This document shows, piece by piece, positions 16,358 through 27,384 of a DNA stretch of 64,000 nucleotides (position 1 is its first letter; the number at the start of each line of letters is the position of its first letter). The notes below the pieces were generated by a model that searched no databases, was not told the DNA's origin, and was given only the letters and a program-made list of their open reading frames with translations. The position numbers and the translations under genes are program-made. Origin of the DNA: Mycolicibacterium sp. YH-1 (GTDB lineage: Bacteria; Actinomycetota; Actinomycetes; Mycobacteriales; Mycobacteriaceae); assembly GCF_022557175.1 (NCBI RefSeq), contig NZ_CP092915.1, positions 1,984,001 through 2,048,000 on the forward strand, read 5' to 3'.

Positions 16358-18009
16358 TGACCCCCGCCGATCTGGCCGAGCTGCTCAAGACCACTGCCGC
16401 GGCCGTTCTGGCCGAGCGCGGCCTCGATGCCGCCGCTCTGCCGGCGACCGTGACGGTGGAGCGTCCACGCAACCCCGAGCACGGCGACTACGCCACCAAC
16501 CTGGCGCTGCAGCTGGGCAAGAAGGTCGGCACCAACCCGCGTGAGTTCGCCGGGTGGCTGGTGACCGCACTCGCCGACGCCGAGGGCATCGCGGGTGCCG
16601 ACGTCGCGGGCCCCGGATTCGTCAACCTGCGGATCGAGGCGTCCGCGCAGGGCGTCGTCGTCGCCAACGTCATCGAGGCGGGCGCCACCTACGGCCACTC
16701 CGCAGACCTCGCCGGGAAGCGGGTCAACCTCGAGTTCGTCTCGGCCAATCCGACCGGTCCGATTCACATTGGTGGCACCCGTTGGGCCGCGGTCGGTGAC
16801 GCGCTGGGCCGGCTGCTGAGCACGCAGGGCGCAGAGGTGGTCCGCGAGTACTACTTCAACGACCACGGCGCTCAGATAGACCGCTTCACCAACTCGCTGA
16901 TCGCCGCCGCCAAGGGCGAGCCGACACCCGAGGACGGTTACGCGGGCGCCTACATCGGTGACATCGCCGCCCAGGTTCTCGCGAAGGCACCCGATGCGCT
17001 CAGCCTGTCCGATGAGCAGCAGCGCGAGACCTTCCGTGAAATCGGCGTCGACCTGATGTTCACCCACATCAAGGAGTCGCTGCACGAGTTCGGCACCGAC
17101 TTCGACGTTTACACCCACGAAGACTCGATGCACACGTCAGGCCGCGTCGATCAGGCCATCGCCAAGCTGCGGGAGACCGGCAGCATCTACGAGAAGGACG
17201 GTGCGACGTGGTTGCGCACCACCGACTTCGGTGACGACAAGGACCGCGTCGTCATCAAGAGCGATGGTCAACCCGCCTACATCGCAGGCGATCTCGCGTA
17301 CTTCCTGGACAAGCGCCAACGTGGGTTCGACCTGTGCATCTACATGCTGGGCGCCGACCACCACGGCTACATAGCGCGGTTGAAGGCCGCCGCGGCGGCA
17401 CTGGGGGATGACCCCGACACCGTCGAGGTGCTCATCGGGCAGATGGTCAACCTGGTGCGCGACGGCCAGCCGCTGCGGATGAGCAAGCGAGCCGGCACCG
17501 TCATCACGCTCGACGACCTGGTCGAGGCCATCGGTGTGGACGCCGCACGGTATGTGCTCATTCGCAGCTCGGTCGACAGCCCCATCGACATCGACCTGGC
17601 GCTGTGGTCCAGCGCGTCGAGTGAGAACCCGGTCTACTACGTGCAGTACGCGCACGCCCGGCTCTCGGCACTGGCACGCAGCGCCGTCGAACTCGGCCTC
17701 TCACCCGCCACCTCGCACCTGGTTCTGCTCGATCACGACCGCGAGGGCACGCTGATGCGGACCATCGGTGAGTTCCCTCGCGTGCTGAACACCGCTGTGT
17801 CCCTTCGTGAACCACATCGGGTGTGCCGCTACCTCGAAGACCTGGCCGGTGACTACCACCGGTTCTACGATTCCTGCCGGGTACTGCCGCAGGGAGACGA
17901 AGAGCCCGGCGATCTGCACGCCGCGCGGCTGGCCCTGTGCGCGGCGACGCGACAGGTCATCGCCAACGGCCTCCAGATCCTGGGCGTGAGCGCACCGGAG
18001 CGTATGTGA
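16357..18009 (+). CDS. argS: Arginyl-tRNA synthetase
   Basis: A 550-residue class I synthetase that charges tRNA-Arg. The N-terminal Add-1 domain ([13 protein letters not shown]) is followed by the HIGH-type motif PTGPIHIGG (His 137), a Rossmann catalytic core with [11 protein letters not shown], the KMSKS-type loop LRMSKRAG near 373-379 and a C-terminal DALR anticodon-binding domain. GTG is the start and may be leaderless. Its TGA shares one base with the lysA ATG, beginning a tightly packed five-gene run, and it faces away from tRNA-Arg. Confidence 0.97.
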   Translation: MTPADLAELLKTTAAAVLAERGLDAAALPATVTVERPRNPEHGDYATNLALQLGKKVGTNPREFAGWLVTALADAEGIAGADVAGPGFVNLRIEASAQGVVVANVIEAGATYGHSADLAGKRVNLEFVSANPTGPIHIGGTRWAAVGDALGRLLSTQGAEVVREYYFNDHGAQIDRFTNSLIAAAKGEPTPEDGYAGAYIGDIAAQVLAKAPDALSLSDEQQRETFREIGVDLMFTHIKESLHEFGTDFDVYTHEDSMHTSGRVDQAIAKLRETGSIYEKDGATWLRTTDFGDDKDRVVIKSDGQPAYIAGDLAYFLDKRQRGFDLCIYMLGADHHGYIARLKAAAAALGDDPDTVEVLIGQMVNLVRDGQPLRMSKRAGTVITLDDLVEAIGVDAARYVLIRSSVDSPIDIDLALWSSASSENPVYYVQYAHARLSALARSAVELGLSPATSHLVLLDHDREGTLMRTIGEFPRVLNTAVSLREPHRVCRYLEDLAGDYHRFYDSCRVLPQGDEEPGDLHAARLALCAATRQVIANGLQILGVSAPERM

Positions 18010-19430
18010 TGGCACATCCAGCTGGACCGCGGCACGCGGAGGACAAGCACCATGGCGGTGCTCCCGCGCGGCCGGTGTCGGTCACCGAGATGCTCACCAT
18101 CGCCCCGAACGTGTGGCCACGCAATGCCGTTCGCGGCGCTGATGGCGAGGTGTCCATCGCGGGAGTGCCGGTCAGCACCTTGGCCGCCGACTACGGCACG
18201 CCGCTCTTCGTCATCGACGAGGCCGACTTCCGCAGCCGTTGCCAGGACATCGCCGCGGCCTTCGGCGGCGGCGAGCACGTGCGCTACGCCGCCAAGGCGT
18301 TCCTGTGCTCCGAGATCGCCCGCTGGGTCGACGAGGAAGGCCTCTCGCTCGACGTCGCCACTGGCGGCGAGCTCGCTGTGGCGTTGCACGCGGGATTCCC
18401 GGCGGATCGGATTGCGTTGCACGGCAACAACAAGTCGATCGCCGAACTCACCACCGCGGTGAAGGTCGGCGTCGAACACGTCGTGCTCGACTCCGTCACC
18501 GAGATCGAGCGGCTCGACGCGATCGCCGGCGAGGCGGGCATCGTCCAGGACGTCCTGGTGCGCGTCACCGTCGGCGTCGAGGCGCACACCCACGAGTTCA
18601 TCTCGACCGCGCACGAGGACCAGAAGTTCGGGCTCTCGTTGGCCAGCGGTGCCGCGATGGACGCCGTCCGAAAGGTCTTCGCCACCGACAACCTGCGTCT
18701 CGTCGGCCTGCACAGCCACATCGGTTCGCAGATCTTCGACGTCGCCGGGTTCGAGATCGCCGCCCACCGGGTGATCGGCCTGCTGAAGGACGTGGTCGCC
18801 GAGTTCGGTGTCGAGAAGACAGCGCAGATGTCGATCGTCGACCTCGGTGGTGGCCTGGGCATCTCGTATCTGCCACAGGACGATCCGCCGCCGATGTCCG
18901 AACTCGCCTCGAAGCTCTGGGCCATCGTCCGCAGCGAGTCCGCGGCCGTGGGACTGCCCACGCCGCAGCTCGTCGTGGAACCGGGCCGCGCCATTGCGGG
19001 CCCCGGCACCATCACCCTCTACGAGGTGGGCACCGTCAAGGACGTCGCGATCAGCGCCACGGCGCATCGTCGCTACGTCAGCGTCGACGGCGGCATGAGC
19101 GACAACATCCGTACCTCGCTGTACGACGCCGAGTATGACGCCCGGCTGGTGTCTCGCCTCAGCGATGCGCCGCCGACGCTGGCCCGCATCGTTGGAAAGC
19201 ACTGCGAGAGCGGCGACATCATCGTTCGAGACACCTGGGTGTCCGACGACATCACGCCTGGCGACCTTGTCGGAGTCGCCGCCACCGGCGCGTACTGCTA
19301 CTCGATGTCGAGCCGGTACAACATGCTCGGACGTCCCGCGGTCGTGGCCGTGCGGGACGGCGTCGCACGGCTCATCCTGCGGCGCGAGACCACCGACGAC
19401 CTGCTGAGCCTGGAGGTAACGAACAAGTGA
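18009..19430 (+). CDS. lysA: Diaminopimelate decarboxylase
   Basis: A 473-residue PLP enzyme converting meso-diaminopimelate to lysine, the last step of lysine synthesis. PLP lysine 96 is in [20 protein letters not shown] and the GGGLGISY phosphate loop are in the alpha/beta barrel; the C-terminal beta domain has the EPGRAI and CESGDI motifs (Cys and Glu of the partner active site) and GAYCYSM. ATG 18009 overlaps the argS stop by one base. Gene order argS-lysA-thrA matches M. tuberculosis Rv1292-Rv1294. Confidence 0.97.
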   Translation: MAHPAGPRHAEDKHHGGAPARPVSVTEMLTIAPNVWPRNAVRGADGEVSIAGVPVSTLAADYGTPLFVIDEADFRSRCQDIAAAFGGGEHVRYAAKAFLCSEIARWVDEEGLSLDVATGGELAVALHAGFPADRIALHGNNKSIAELTTAVKVGVEHVVLDSVTEIERLDAIAGEAGIVQDVLVRVTVGVEAHTHEFISTAHEDQKFGLSLASGAAMDAVRKVFATDNLRLVGLHSHIGSQIFDVAGFEIAAHRVIGLLKDVVAEFGVEKTAQMSIVDLGGGLGISYLPQDDPPPMSELASKLWAIVRSESAAVGLPTPQLVVEPGRAIAGPGTITLYEVGTVKDVAISATAHRRYVSVDGGMSDNIRTSLYDAEYDARLVSRLSDAPPTLARIVGKHCESGDIIVRDTWVSDDITPGDLVGVAATGAYCYSMSSRYNMLGRPAVVAVRDGVARLILRRETTDDLLSLEVTNK

Positions 19431-20743
19431 GCAAATCCATTGGCGTGGCAGTCCTCGGACTGGGCAACGTCGGCAGTGAAGTGGTGCGGATCATCGAGGA
19501 CAGCGCGGCGGACCTCGCCGCGCGCATCGGAGCGCCACTGGAACTGCGCGGTATCGGAGTGCGACGGGTGGCCGCCGATCGCGGCGTGCCCGTCGAGATG
19601 CTCACCGACGATATCGACGCCCTGGTGTCACGCGATGACGTCGACATCGTGGTGGAGCTGATGGGACCGGTCGAACCGGCTCGCAAGGCCATCCTCAACG
19701 CGCTCGAGCACGGCAAGTCGGTCGTCACCGCCAACAAGGCGCTGATGGCCCAGTCCACGGGCGAACTCGCGCAGGCCGCCGAGAACGCCAGGGTGGACCT
19801 GTACTTCGAGGCCGCGGTCGCGGGCGCCATCCCCGTGATCCGCCCGCTCACGCAGTCGCTCGCCGGTGACACGGTGCTGCGGGTCGCCGGAATCGTCAAC
19901 GGCACCACCAACTACATCCTCTCGGCGATGAACGACACCGGTGCCGACTACGCGTCCGCGCTTGCCGACGCCAGTGCGCTCGGTTACGCCGAGGCCGACC
20001 CGACCGCCGACGTCGAGGGCTACGACGCCGCCGCCAAGGCCGCGATCCTCGCGTCCATCGCGTTCCACACTCGGGTCACCGCCGATGACGTGTACCGCGA
20101 GGGCATCACGAAGGTCTCCGCCGAGGACTTCGAGTCGGCCAAGGCGCTCGGCTGCAACATCAAGCTGCTCGCCATCTGCGAGCGGATCACCACCGGCAAG
20201 GGCAAGCAAAAGGTTTCGGCCAGGGTCTACCCCGCGCTGGTGCCGTTGGACCATCCGCTGGCCACGGTCAACGGTGCGTTCAACGCCGTGGTGGTCGAGG
20301 CGGAGGCGGCCGGTCGGCTCATGTTCTACGGCCAGGGTGCCGGTGGTGCGCCCACGGCCTCGGCAGTGATGGGCGACCTGGTGATGGCTGCCCGCAACAG
20401 AGTGCAGGGTGGTCGTGGACCGCGGGAGTCCAAGTACGCCAAGCTGCCAATCGCATCCATCGGCGTCATCCCCACTCGCTACTACGTGAACATGAACGTC
20501 AAGGACCGTCCCGGCGTGCTGTCGGCTGTGGCAGCGGAGTTCAGCAAGCGCGAGGTCAGCATTGCCGAGGTGCGCCAGGAGGGCATCGGCGACGACGGGG
20601 GTGGCCCGACGGGCGCCCGCATCGTTGTCGTCACTCACCAGGCGACCGATGCAGCGCTGTCGGAGACAGTTGAGGCGCTGGCCGATCTCGAAGTCGTGCA
20701 GACCATCAACAGCGTGCTTCGCATGGAAGGAACAACCGCATGA
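19427..20743 (+). CDS. thrA: Homoserine dehydrogenase
   Basis: A 438-residue NAD(P)-dependent enzyme reducing aspartate semialdehyde to homoserine, the branch to threonine and methionine. The Rossmann GLGNVGSEV motif is at about 11-19, the catalytic centre has TANKALMA and GGTTNYIL-type sequence ([11 protein letters not shown]), and a C-terminal ACT domain ([17 protein letters not shown], about 350-435) implies threonine feedback inhibition. The GTG at 19427 overlaps the lysA stop (GTGA) and is served by GGAGG at 19412. Also called hom. Confidence 0.97.
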   Translation: MSKSIGVAVLGLGNVGSEVVRIIEDSAADLAARIGAPLELRGIGVRRVAADRGVPVEMLTDDIDALVSRDDVDIVVELMGPVEPARKAILNALEHGKSVVTANKALMAQSTGELAQAAENARVDLYFEAAVAGAIPVIRPLTQSLAGDTVLRVAGIVNGTTNYILSAMNDTGADYASALADASALGYAEADPTADVEGYDAAAKAAILASIAFHTRVTADDVYREGITKVSAEDFESAKALGCNIKLLAICERITTGKGKQKVSARVYPALVPLDHPLATVNGAFNAVVVEAEAAGRLMFYGQGAGGAPTASAVMGDLVMAARNRVQGGRGPRESKYAKLPIASIGVIPTRYYVNMNVKDRPGVLSAVAAEFSKREVSIAEVRQEGIGDDGGGPTGARIVVVTHQATDAALSETVEALADLEVVQTINSVLRMEGTTA

Positions 20744-21810
20744 GTGCCGTGCACACACCGTGGCCCGGCCTGATCGCCGCGTACCGGGACCGGCTGCCCG
20801 TCGCCGACGACTGGACGCCCATCACGCTGCTAGAGGGCGGCACGCCGCTGATCCACGCCAAGCGCCTGTCCGAACAGACCGGCTGCACAGTGCATTTGAA
20901 GGTCGAGGGGCTCAACCCCACCGGCTCGTTCAAGGACCGCGGTATGACGATGGCGGTCACCGACGCACTCGCCCGCGGGCAGAAGGCCGTGCTGTGTGCC
21001 TCCACCGGCAACACCTCGGCATCGGCAGCCGCATACGCCGCGCGGGCGGGCATCACGTGCGCCGTGCTCATTCCGCAGGGCAAGATCGCGATGGGCAAGC
21101 TCGCGCAGGCCGTCATGCACGGCGCCAAGATCATCCAGATCGACGGCAACTTCGACGACTGTCTGGAACTGGCCCGCAAGATGACCGCGGACTTCCCGAC
21201 CATCGCCCTGGTCAACTCGGTCAACCCGGTCCGCATCGAGGGGCAGAAGACCGCCGCCTTCGAGATCGTCGACGCGCTGGGTACGGCTCCCGATGTGCAT
21301 GCCCTGCCCGTCGGGAACGCGGGCAACATCACCGCGTACTGGAGGGGCTACTCGGAGTACCACCGCGACGGACTGTCCGACCGGCTGCCGCGGATGCTCG
21401 GCACACAGGCAGCGGGCGCGGCACCACTGGTGCACGGCGCGCCGGTGAGTAACCCCGAGACCATCGCCACGGCCATCCGGATCGGCTCGCCTGCGTCGTG
21501 GAACTCCGCGGTCGAGGCCCAGCAGCAGTCCAATGGTCGGTTCCTGGCGGCCACGGACGAGGAGATCCTCGCCGCCTACCACCTGGTGGCACGCAGCGAG
21601 GGTGTGTTCGTCGAGCCCGCGTCGGCGGCCAGCATCGCAGGCCTGCTGAAATCGATCGAGGACGGTTGGGTCAAGCCCGGCTCCACCGTTGTCTGCACCG
21701 TCACCGGCAACGGCCTCAAGGATCCCGACACCGCGCTCAAGGGCATGCCCGACGTGACGGCGGTGCCCGTCGATCCCGTCGCCGTGGTCGAGCAACTCGG
21801 TCTGGCCTAG
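20740..21810 (+). CDS. thrC: Threonine synthase
   Basis: A 356-residue PLP fold-type II enzyme converting O-phosphohomoserine to threonine. The PLP lysine is Lys 65 in [28 protein letters not shown] and the glycine loop [13 protein letters not shown] bind the cofactor phosphate. It is the short monofunctional class found in actinobacteria. ATG 20740 overlaps the thrA stop (ATGA), so translation is coupled. thrB follows 15 bp later, giving the thrA-thrC-thrB order of mycobacteria. Confidence 0.97.
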   Translation: MSAVHTPWPGLIAAYRDRLPVADDWTPITLLEGGTPLIHAKRLSEQTGCTVHLKVEGLNPTGSFKDRGMTMAVTDALARGQKAVLCASTGNTSASAAAYAARAGITCAVLIPQGKIAMGKLAQAVMHGAKIIQIDGNFDDCLELARKMTADFPTIALVNSVNPVRIEGQKTAAFEIVDALGTAPDVHALPVGNAGNITAYWRGYSEYHRDGLSDRLPRMLGTQAAGAAPLVHGAPVSNPETIATAIRIGSPASWNSAVEAQQQSNGRFLAATDEEILAAYHLVARSEGVFVEPASAASIAGLLKSIEDGWVKPGSTVVCTVTGNGLKDPDTALKGMPDVTAVPVDPVAVVEQLGLA

Positions 21811-22770
<960 letters not shown>

Positions 22771-23070
22771 CATGGCGCCACGGTCGAGTTGACAGGAGTC
22801 ACACGCGAATCAGTGGCGATTCTTGCGTCCCACTGCAATGCGGGTTATTCTCGCTTTCGTCCAGCAATCGCAGCGGCTCTGCCTGCGTCGACACTAGGAC
22901 GACCACTCTTCTCCTTTGGTTTCAACCCGTGTACTGACGATTTCCCGCGATGCGGGGAGTCCAGGCGATCACCGTTGCAAAGGCGATGGTAGAACCTCGA
23001 CATTCAGCGTTTTGGCTGGATGCGAAGAACCCTCGCAGACTCAGATCAGCGAGGGAAGGAAAGGAAATCC
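22771..23070 (+). other. Leader region of rho, no coding gene seen
   Basis: These 300 bp between thrB and the rho GTG contain only short unsupported ORFs. A GAATC/GATTC inverted repeat lies at about 22806-22822, and a possible weak promoter (TTGCGT-N16-TTATTC, 22823-22850) follows. Long rho leaders are common because Rho controls its own transcription, but no attenuator is obvious here. AAGGAAAGGAAATCC immediately before the GTG is the ribosome site. Confidence 0.5.
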
Positions 23071-25248
23071 GTGACTGATACGGACCTCTTCACGGCCGGT
23101 GGCAGCGACGACGTCGCACTGCCCGAGACCGTGGCTTCACAAGCCCCCGAGCCCGCTTCGGCCCCTGCGCCGAAGTCCGCTGCCTCGGAGGCATCCGCGG
23201 CGGCGGCACCGCCCGCGGCGAGCGCGCCGTCGACCAGTGGTCGTACGGGCGCACTGACCTCGATGGTGCTTCCTGATCTGCGCGCGATGGCCACTGAGCT
23301 GGGCGTCAAGGGTTCGTCGGGGATGCGCAAGGGTGAACTGATTGCGGCGATCCGCGAGCACCGCGGCGACAGCAATGGCCGCACCAAGGAGGCGAAAGCC
23401 ACCGAGCAGCCGGTCGAGCCGGCCAAGGACCAGGCCGGTGCAGACGCTGGCACCGACGCGCCCGCCGAGCAGGCAGCCCCGCCGCGGCGCGAGCGTCGTG
23501 GTGCATCGCGTCGTACCGGTGCTCCCGCCGCTGAGGCAGCTGCCGGCGAGGCCGTGGCCACCGAGTCAGGCACCCCCGAGCCCAAGTCTGAGCCGAAGTC
23601 CGAGCCCAAGACGGAATCGCGGTCCGAGCCCAAGACGCAGGACAAGCGCGAGGCCAAGTCGGAGGACAAGGCCGAGGTCACGGCTGAGGCCAAGTCCGCG
23701 ACCAAGGACGAGACCAAGGCTGACGACTCCGGCCAGTCCGCGACCGGCGCAGAGGGCAACGAGCCGCGTCGTGGTCAGGGCAATCGTGAGGACCAGGGCG
23801 ACCGGAACTCCGGAAACAACTCCGGCGGCAACCGCGGCAACCGCAATAACGACGGCGGCAACCGGCGCAACAACAGCAACGACAACAACGATGACGGCGG
23901 CAACCGGCGCAACAACGACTCCGGCAACCGCGGTAATACCAACAACAACGATGACGACGATGACGGCGAAGGCCGCCAGGGTCGGCGGGGCCGCAGGTTC
24001 CGGGATCGCAAGCGCCGCGGCGAGCGTGGCGGCGAGGGCGGCGGCGGTGGTGACCGCGACACCGAGCTGCGCGAGGACGACGTCGTCCAGCCGGTCGCGG
24101 GCATCCTCGACGTCCTCGACAACTACGCGTTCGTGCGTACCTCGGGCTACCTGGCCGGGCCCAACGACGTGTACGTGTCGATGAACATGGTCCGCAAGAA
24201 CGGCCTGCGTCGCGGTGACGCAGTCACCGGAGCGGTCCGGGTGCCCCGTGAGGGTGAGACCAGCGGCGGCGGTGGCGGAAGCCAGAATCCGCGGCAGAAG
24301 TTCAACCCGTTGGTCCGGCTGGACACCATCAACGGCGGACCGGTCGAGAATGCGCGCAACCGCCCCGACTTCAACAAGCTGACGCCGCTGTACCCGAACC
24401 AGCGCCTGCGTCTGGAGACCACGCCCGAGAAGCTGACGACTCGCGTGATCGACCTGATCATGCCGATCGGCAAGGGCCAGCGCGCACTGATCGTGTCACC
24501 GCCCAAGGCCGGTAAGACGACGATCATGCAGGACATCGCCAACGCAATCACCGTGAACAACCCCGAGTGCCACCTCATGGTGGTGCTGGTCGACGAGCGA
24601 CCTGAAGAGGTCACCGACATGCAGCGTTCGGTGAAGGGTGAGGTCATCGCCTCGACCTTCGACCGCCCGCCGTCAGATCACACGCAGGCGGCCGAGCTGG
24701 CCATCGAGCGCGCCAAGCGCCTGGTGGAGCAGGGCAAGGACGTCGTCGTGCTGCTGGACTCGATCACCCGTCTCGGCCGCGCGTACAACAACGCGTCGCC
24801 CGCCTCGGGCCGCATCCTGTCCGGTGGTGTGGACTCCACCGCGCTGTACCCGCCCAAGCGGTTCCTCGGCGCGGCCCGCAACATCGAGTTCGGTGGATCG
24901 CTGACGATCATCGCCACCGCGATGGTCGAGACCGGCTCCACCGGCGACACGGTGATCTTCGAGGAGTTCAAGGGCACCGGCAACGCCGAGCTCAAGCTCG
25001 ATCGCAAGATCTCCGAGCGTCGGGTGTTCCCGGCGGTCGACGTCAACCCCTCGGGTACCCGCAAGGACGAGTTGCTGCTCTCCGCCGATGAATTCGGTGT
25101 CGTGCACAAGCTGCGTCGGGTGCTCTCCGGGCTGGACAGCCATCAGGCCATCGACCTGCTGATGAGCCAGCTGCGGAAGACGAAGACCAACTACGAGTTC
25201 CTGGTGCAGGTCTCCAAGACCACACCGGCGAACATGGACAACGACTAA
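23071..25248 (+). CDS. rho: Transcription termination factor Rho with extended disordered N-terminus
   Basis: A 725-residue hexameric RNA helicase that terminates transcription. Residues about 62-104 are a Rho_N SAP-like domain (VLPDLRAMATELGVKG). About 105-330 are disordered: first Ala/Glu/Lys-rich with repeated EPKSEPKS, then Asn/Gly/Arg/Asp-rich. The RNA-binding cold-shock domain follows (GILDVLDNYAFVRTSGYL), then the ATPase with Walker A PPKAGKTT (Lys 482), Walker B VVVLLDSITRL and the Q/R loops near SGGVDSTALYPPKRF. GTG 23071 is preferred over an upstream ATG at 23020 because of the GGAAAGGA site. A terminator follows. Confidence 0.96.
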   Translation: MTDTDLFTAGGSDDVALPETVASQAPEPASAPAPKSAASEASAAAAPPAASAPSTSGRTGALTSMVLPDLRAMATELGVKGSSGMRKGELIAAIREHRGDSNGRTKEAKATEQPVEPAKDQAGADAGTDAPAEQAAPPRRERRGASRRTGAPAAEAAAGEAVATESGTPEPKSEPKSEPKTESRSEPKTQDKREAKSEDKAEVTAEAKSATKDETKADDSGQSATGAEGNEPRRGQGNREDQGDRNSGNNSGGNRGNRNNDGGNRRNNSNDNNDDGGNRRNNDSGNRGNTNNNDDDDDGEGRQGRRGRRFRDRKRRGERGGEGGGGGDRDTELREDDVVQPVAGILDVLDNYAFVRTSGYLAGPNDVYVSMNMVRKNGLRRGDAVTGAVRVPREGETSGGGGGSQNPRQKFNPLVRLDTINGGPVENARNRPDFNKLTPLYPNQRLRLETTPEKLTTRVIDLIMPIGKGQRALIVSPPKAGKTTIMQDIANAITVNNPECHLMVVLVDERPEEVTDMQRSVKGEVIASTFDRPPSDHTQAAELAIERAKRLVEQGKDVVVLLDSITRLGRAYNNASPASGRILSGGVDSTALYPPKRFLGAARNIEFGGSLTIIATAMVETGSTGDTVIFEEFKGTGNAELKLDRKISERRVFPAVDVNPSGTRKDELLLSADEFGVVHKLRRVLSGLDSHQAIDLLMSQLRKTKTNYEFLVQVSKTTPANMDND
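23851..23916 (+). repeat. Internal repeat in rho low-complexity region
   Basis: A 24-bp sequence beginning GACGGCGGCAACCGGCGC occurs at 23851-23874 and again at 23893-23916 without change, encoding DGGNRRNN twice. The surrounding bases are AAC/GAC codon runs, so the region can expand or contract by slippage. Confidence 0.7.
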
Positions 25249-25277
25249 CTAGTCCGCGAGTCCTCGAGCGGCTCCAA

Positions 25278-25315
25278 CAAAATCCCCTGATTCCCTCGCG
25301 AATCAGGGGATTTTG
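25278..25315 (+). terminator. Intrinsic terminator after rho
   Basis: A perfect 16-bp stem, CAAAATCCCCTGATTC (25278-25293) with its complement at 25300-25315, around the loop CCTCGC. The A-rich left base and TTTTG right base make it a canonical, possibly bidirectional terminator 29 bp after the rho stop. Confidence 0.9.
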
Positions 25316-25332
25316 CGTCTGCACTCCTGCAG

Positions 25333-25353
25333 CTACTCAACCTTGAGTAGAGT
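25333..25353. promoter_or_regulatory. PadR-type operator overlapping a -10 box
   Basis: CTACTCAA (25333-25340) and TTGAGTAG (25343-25350) are exact inverted arms with a 2-bp CC spacer. The right arm runs into TAGAGT (25348-25353), a plausible -10 placing transcription start at about 25360, next to GTG 25361/ATG 25364. A repressor here would block a possibly leaderless VOC-PadR transcript. The PadR protein encoded downstream is the likely ligand. Confidence 0.6.
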
Positions 25354-25363
25354 GGCGGGGGTG

Positions 25364-26077
25364 ATGACCGAGACCACCATTCCGATGCTTCCTTGCGTGA
25401 CCGCCGACGACACCGTCGAGTTCTATGAGGCTCTTGGATTCGACGTGACGCGCAGACAGCACAGGCCCTACCTCTACATGGCCTTTCTGCTTGGCGGTGT
25501 CGAGCTGAACTTCAAGGACGCCGCGCCGCGGGTCAACCCCTCCGAGGAACTCACCGGCGGGTGCCTGGTCATGGTCGACGCCGTCGAGGGCTATCACCGG
25601 GACTTCACCAGTGGCTTGCGCCGCCGGTACGGCCGGGTGCCGACACAGGGCCTGCCGAGGCTGACCAGGTTACGGCCTGGTCAGACTCGCTTCTGCCTCT
25701 ACGACCCGTCGGGGAACTGCGTCGTGTTCATCGAGCGCGACGAACCTGCTATTGAATACGGCGGCGCCCGCTCGATGTCCGGCCTGGCCAAGGCGCTGGA
25801 CAACGTCCGGATCCTGCGCGACTACAAGAACGACGACGCGCTCGCGGCTCAAGCCCTCGACGTAGCGCTACGCCGCCACGGCGACGGTGCGTCGCGCCTC
25901 GATCTGGCCAGAGCGATTGCTAACAGGGTGGAACTGGCGATAGCGCTCGGCGACTCCGATGGTGCCGATGCTCGGCGCGACGATCTGGTGACGATGGCGT
26001 TGGACGCCGGCGAGCGTGCGGAGATCGACGACGACCTGCGTGCGATCGACGAGATCGCACGCTGGTTGTCGAACTGA
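25364..26077 (+). CDS. VOC/bleomycin-resistance-like protein with C-terminal extension
   Basis: A 237-residue protein. Residues 1-130 form a glyoxalase/bleomycin-resistance fold (MLPCVTADDTVEFYEALGFDV and TRFCLYDPSGNCVVFIERDE); about 135-237 are a helical extension rich in Asp, Arg and Ala without a family I recognise. GTG 25361 in the same frame could be a leaderless start. It overlaps the PadR gene by one base and is probably regulated by it. Such pairs often bind or sequester a toxic compound, which is inference. Confidence 0.75.
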   Translation: MTETTIPMLPCVTADDTVEFYEALGFDVTRRQHRPYLYMAFLLGGVELNFKDAAPRVNPSEELTGGCLVMVDAVEGYHRDFTSGLRRRYGRVPTQGLPRLTRLRPGQTRFCLYDPSGNCVVFIERDEPAIEYGGARSMSGLAKALDNVRILRDYKNDDALAAQALDVALRRHGDGASRLDLARAIANRVELAIALGDSDGADARRDDLVTMALDAGERAEIDDDLRAIDEIARWLSN

Positions 26078-26670
26078 TGTCGACGGTGCGACTGTTGGTC
26101 CTCGGCGTCGTGCGCCGCCATGGTGAGGCGCATGGGTACGCCGTGCACCGCGAGCTGATTTCCTGGCGTGTCGACACGTGGACCCGCGTTAAGCCGCCGT
26201 CGATCTATCACGCCATCAAGCAGCTGAACAGGGAGGGTCTGCTGACAGGATCGGAACCGCAGGACAGTCCTCAGGGTCCGGCGCGGGTGTCCTACCGCAT
26301 CACGGCCGACGGCGAGCGCGTGTTCTTCGAGCTTCTCGAGACAGCGTTGCGAAATCCGGACGTTGAGGAGCTAGGCGCGGGTGTCGCCTTCATGCGCTGC
26401 CTGCCGAGGTCGCGAGTTCGCACCTTGCTCGGGCAGCAGCTGAGCACGACACGCGCGATCGACGGGCAGCTCGAGGGTATGAAGGCGCAGTGGCCGGATC
26501 CCGACGAACCGCCGCATGCCAGTCACCTTCTCGACCTGTGGCGCGGGTCCTTCCGATCCCACGCCGCGTGGACGGCGCAGATGCTCCGCAGGATCGACGG
26601 CGGCGAATTCCAGTTTGCCGACGACGACACTCAGACGTCACACCTCGGGTTCGGCCCGCAGCCCCGGTAG
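26077..26670 (+). CDS. PadR-family transcriptional regulator
   Basis: A 197-residue regulator with the PadR winged helix at 1-80 (VRLLVLGVVRRHGEAHGYAVHREL, PPSIYHAIKQLNREGLL) and the C-terminal helical dimerisation domain. Its ATG shares a base with the stop of the VOC gene, so the two are coupled, and the palindrome at 25333 is a fitting operator for autoregulation. The 3' end overlaps the convergent TetR gene by 33 bp. The ligand is unknown. Confidence 0.88.
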   Translation: MSTVRLLVLGVVRRHGEAHGYAVHRELISWRVDTWTRVKPPSIYHAIKQLNREGLLTGSEPQDSPQGPARVSYRITADGERVFFELLETALRNPDVEELGAGVAFMRCLPRSRVRTLLGQQLSTTRAIDGQLEGMKAQWPDPDEPPHASHLLDLWRGSFRSHAAWTAQMLRRIDGGEFQFADDDTQTSHLGFGPQPR

Positions 26671-27246
26671 GACGTAGCGGCGGACGTGCGTCAGCACCGC
26701 GGCGGGATCGCTCGCGTCGAAGTGCAGTCCTGGCACGGTGGTCAGCGACAGGATGGCGCGCGCGACCCACTCGGCGGCCTCGTCGACCAAAACGTCGGGG
26801 TGGACCTCACCGGCGTCACGCGCCGCCACCAGGTAGGGCTTCCAGAACTCGGCCAGATCGGGCACCAGCCCGTGCACTCCAGCGCCTGCGCAGGCCGTGA
26901 ACTCCTCGGGTTCTGAGACCCGCAGCTTCATCAGCAGTGTGCCCGGATCGTCGTAGGCGGTGCGGGCGTGGCTGATTCCCGCCGCGATGCGCTGGTCGAG
27001 ACCCTCGATCTGCTCGAGCATCGCATGCGACTCGGACCAGTACGCATCGTTGAGGCGGACGAGCGCGGCGCCGAGCAGGGTCATCTTGTCGGGGAAGTGA
27101 CGGTAGAGCCATCCCCGCGAGACGCCGGCGACCTCGGCGACCTCGGACACCGTCGTCGACCGAATGCCCTTGGCGCGCAGACATGTCTCGGCCGCGTCGA
27201 TCAATCTGTCGCGGACACTTGTGGCCGAAGACGTCGTGCTGGTCAA
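26638..27246 (-). CDS. TetR/AcrR-family transcriptional regulator
   Basis: About 202 residues if it starts at TTG 27246, which has AGGAG 8 bp upstream and puts the DNA-binding helices at residues 10-55 (RDRLIDAAETCLRAKG, TVSEVAEVAGVSRGWLYRHF). The open frame reaches 27480 but that would cross the divergent acyl-CoA ligase start. The C-terminal domain is a typical helical ligand pocket. It is divergent from the acyl-CoA ligase, which it probably regulates, possibly in response to an acyl-CoA or free acid. Confidence 0.85.
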   Translation of the reverse strand: MTSTTSSATSVRDRLIDAAETCLRAKGIRSTTVSEVAEVAGVSRGWLYRHFPDKMTLLGAALVRLNDAYWSESHAMLEQIEGLDQRIAAGISHARTAYDDPGTLLMKLRVSEPEEFTACAGAGVHGLVPDLAEFWKPYLVAARDAGEVHPDVLVDEAAEWVARAILSLTTVPGLHFDASDPAAVLTHVRRYVLPGLRAEPEV

Positions 27247-27384
27247 CTGCGACTCCTGGTCATTTGGCAGCGGGGGATGCTTAACGGATGCATTCTGCCA
27301 ATGGCCCAGACGGTACCGTGTGAGCACCCGAAGGTGGTAGACACTTTTATGATTCTGTTCACTAGTCGATAGGGGCGCCTGGGG
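27247..27384. promoter_or_regulatory. Divergent promoter between TetR and acyl-CoA ligase genes
   Basis: TTGGCAG (27264-27270) and CTGCCAA (27295-27301) form an inverted repeat, and GGATGC occurs twice between them as a direct repeat. TATGAT at 27348-27353 is a good -10 for the ligase gene, with no convincing -35. The repeat nearest the TetR start is the best operator candidate. Confidence 0.4.

Noticed and set aside
22771..23070. Riboswitch or attenuator peptide upstream of rho
   Set aside because: No terminator/antiterminator pair or ORF with a ribosome site could be recognised.
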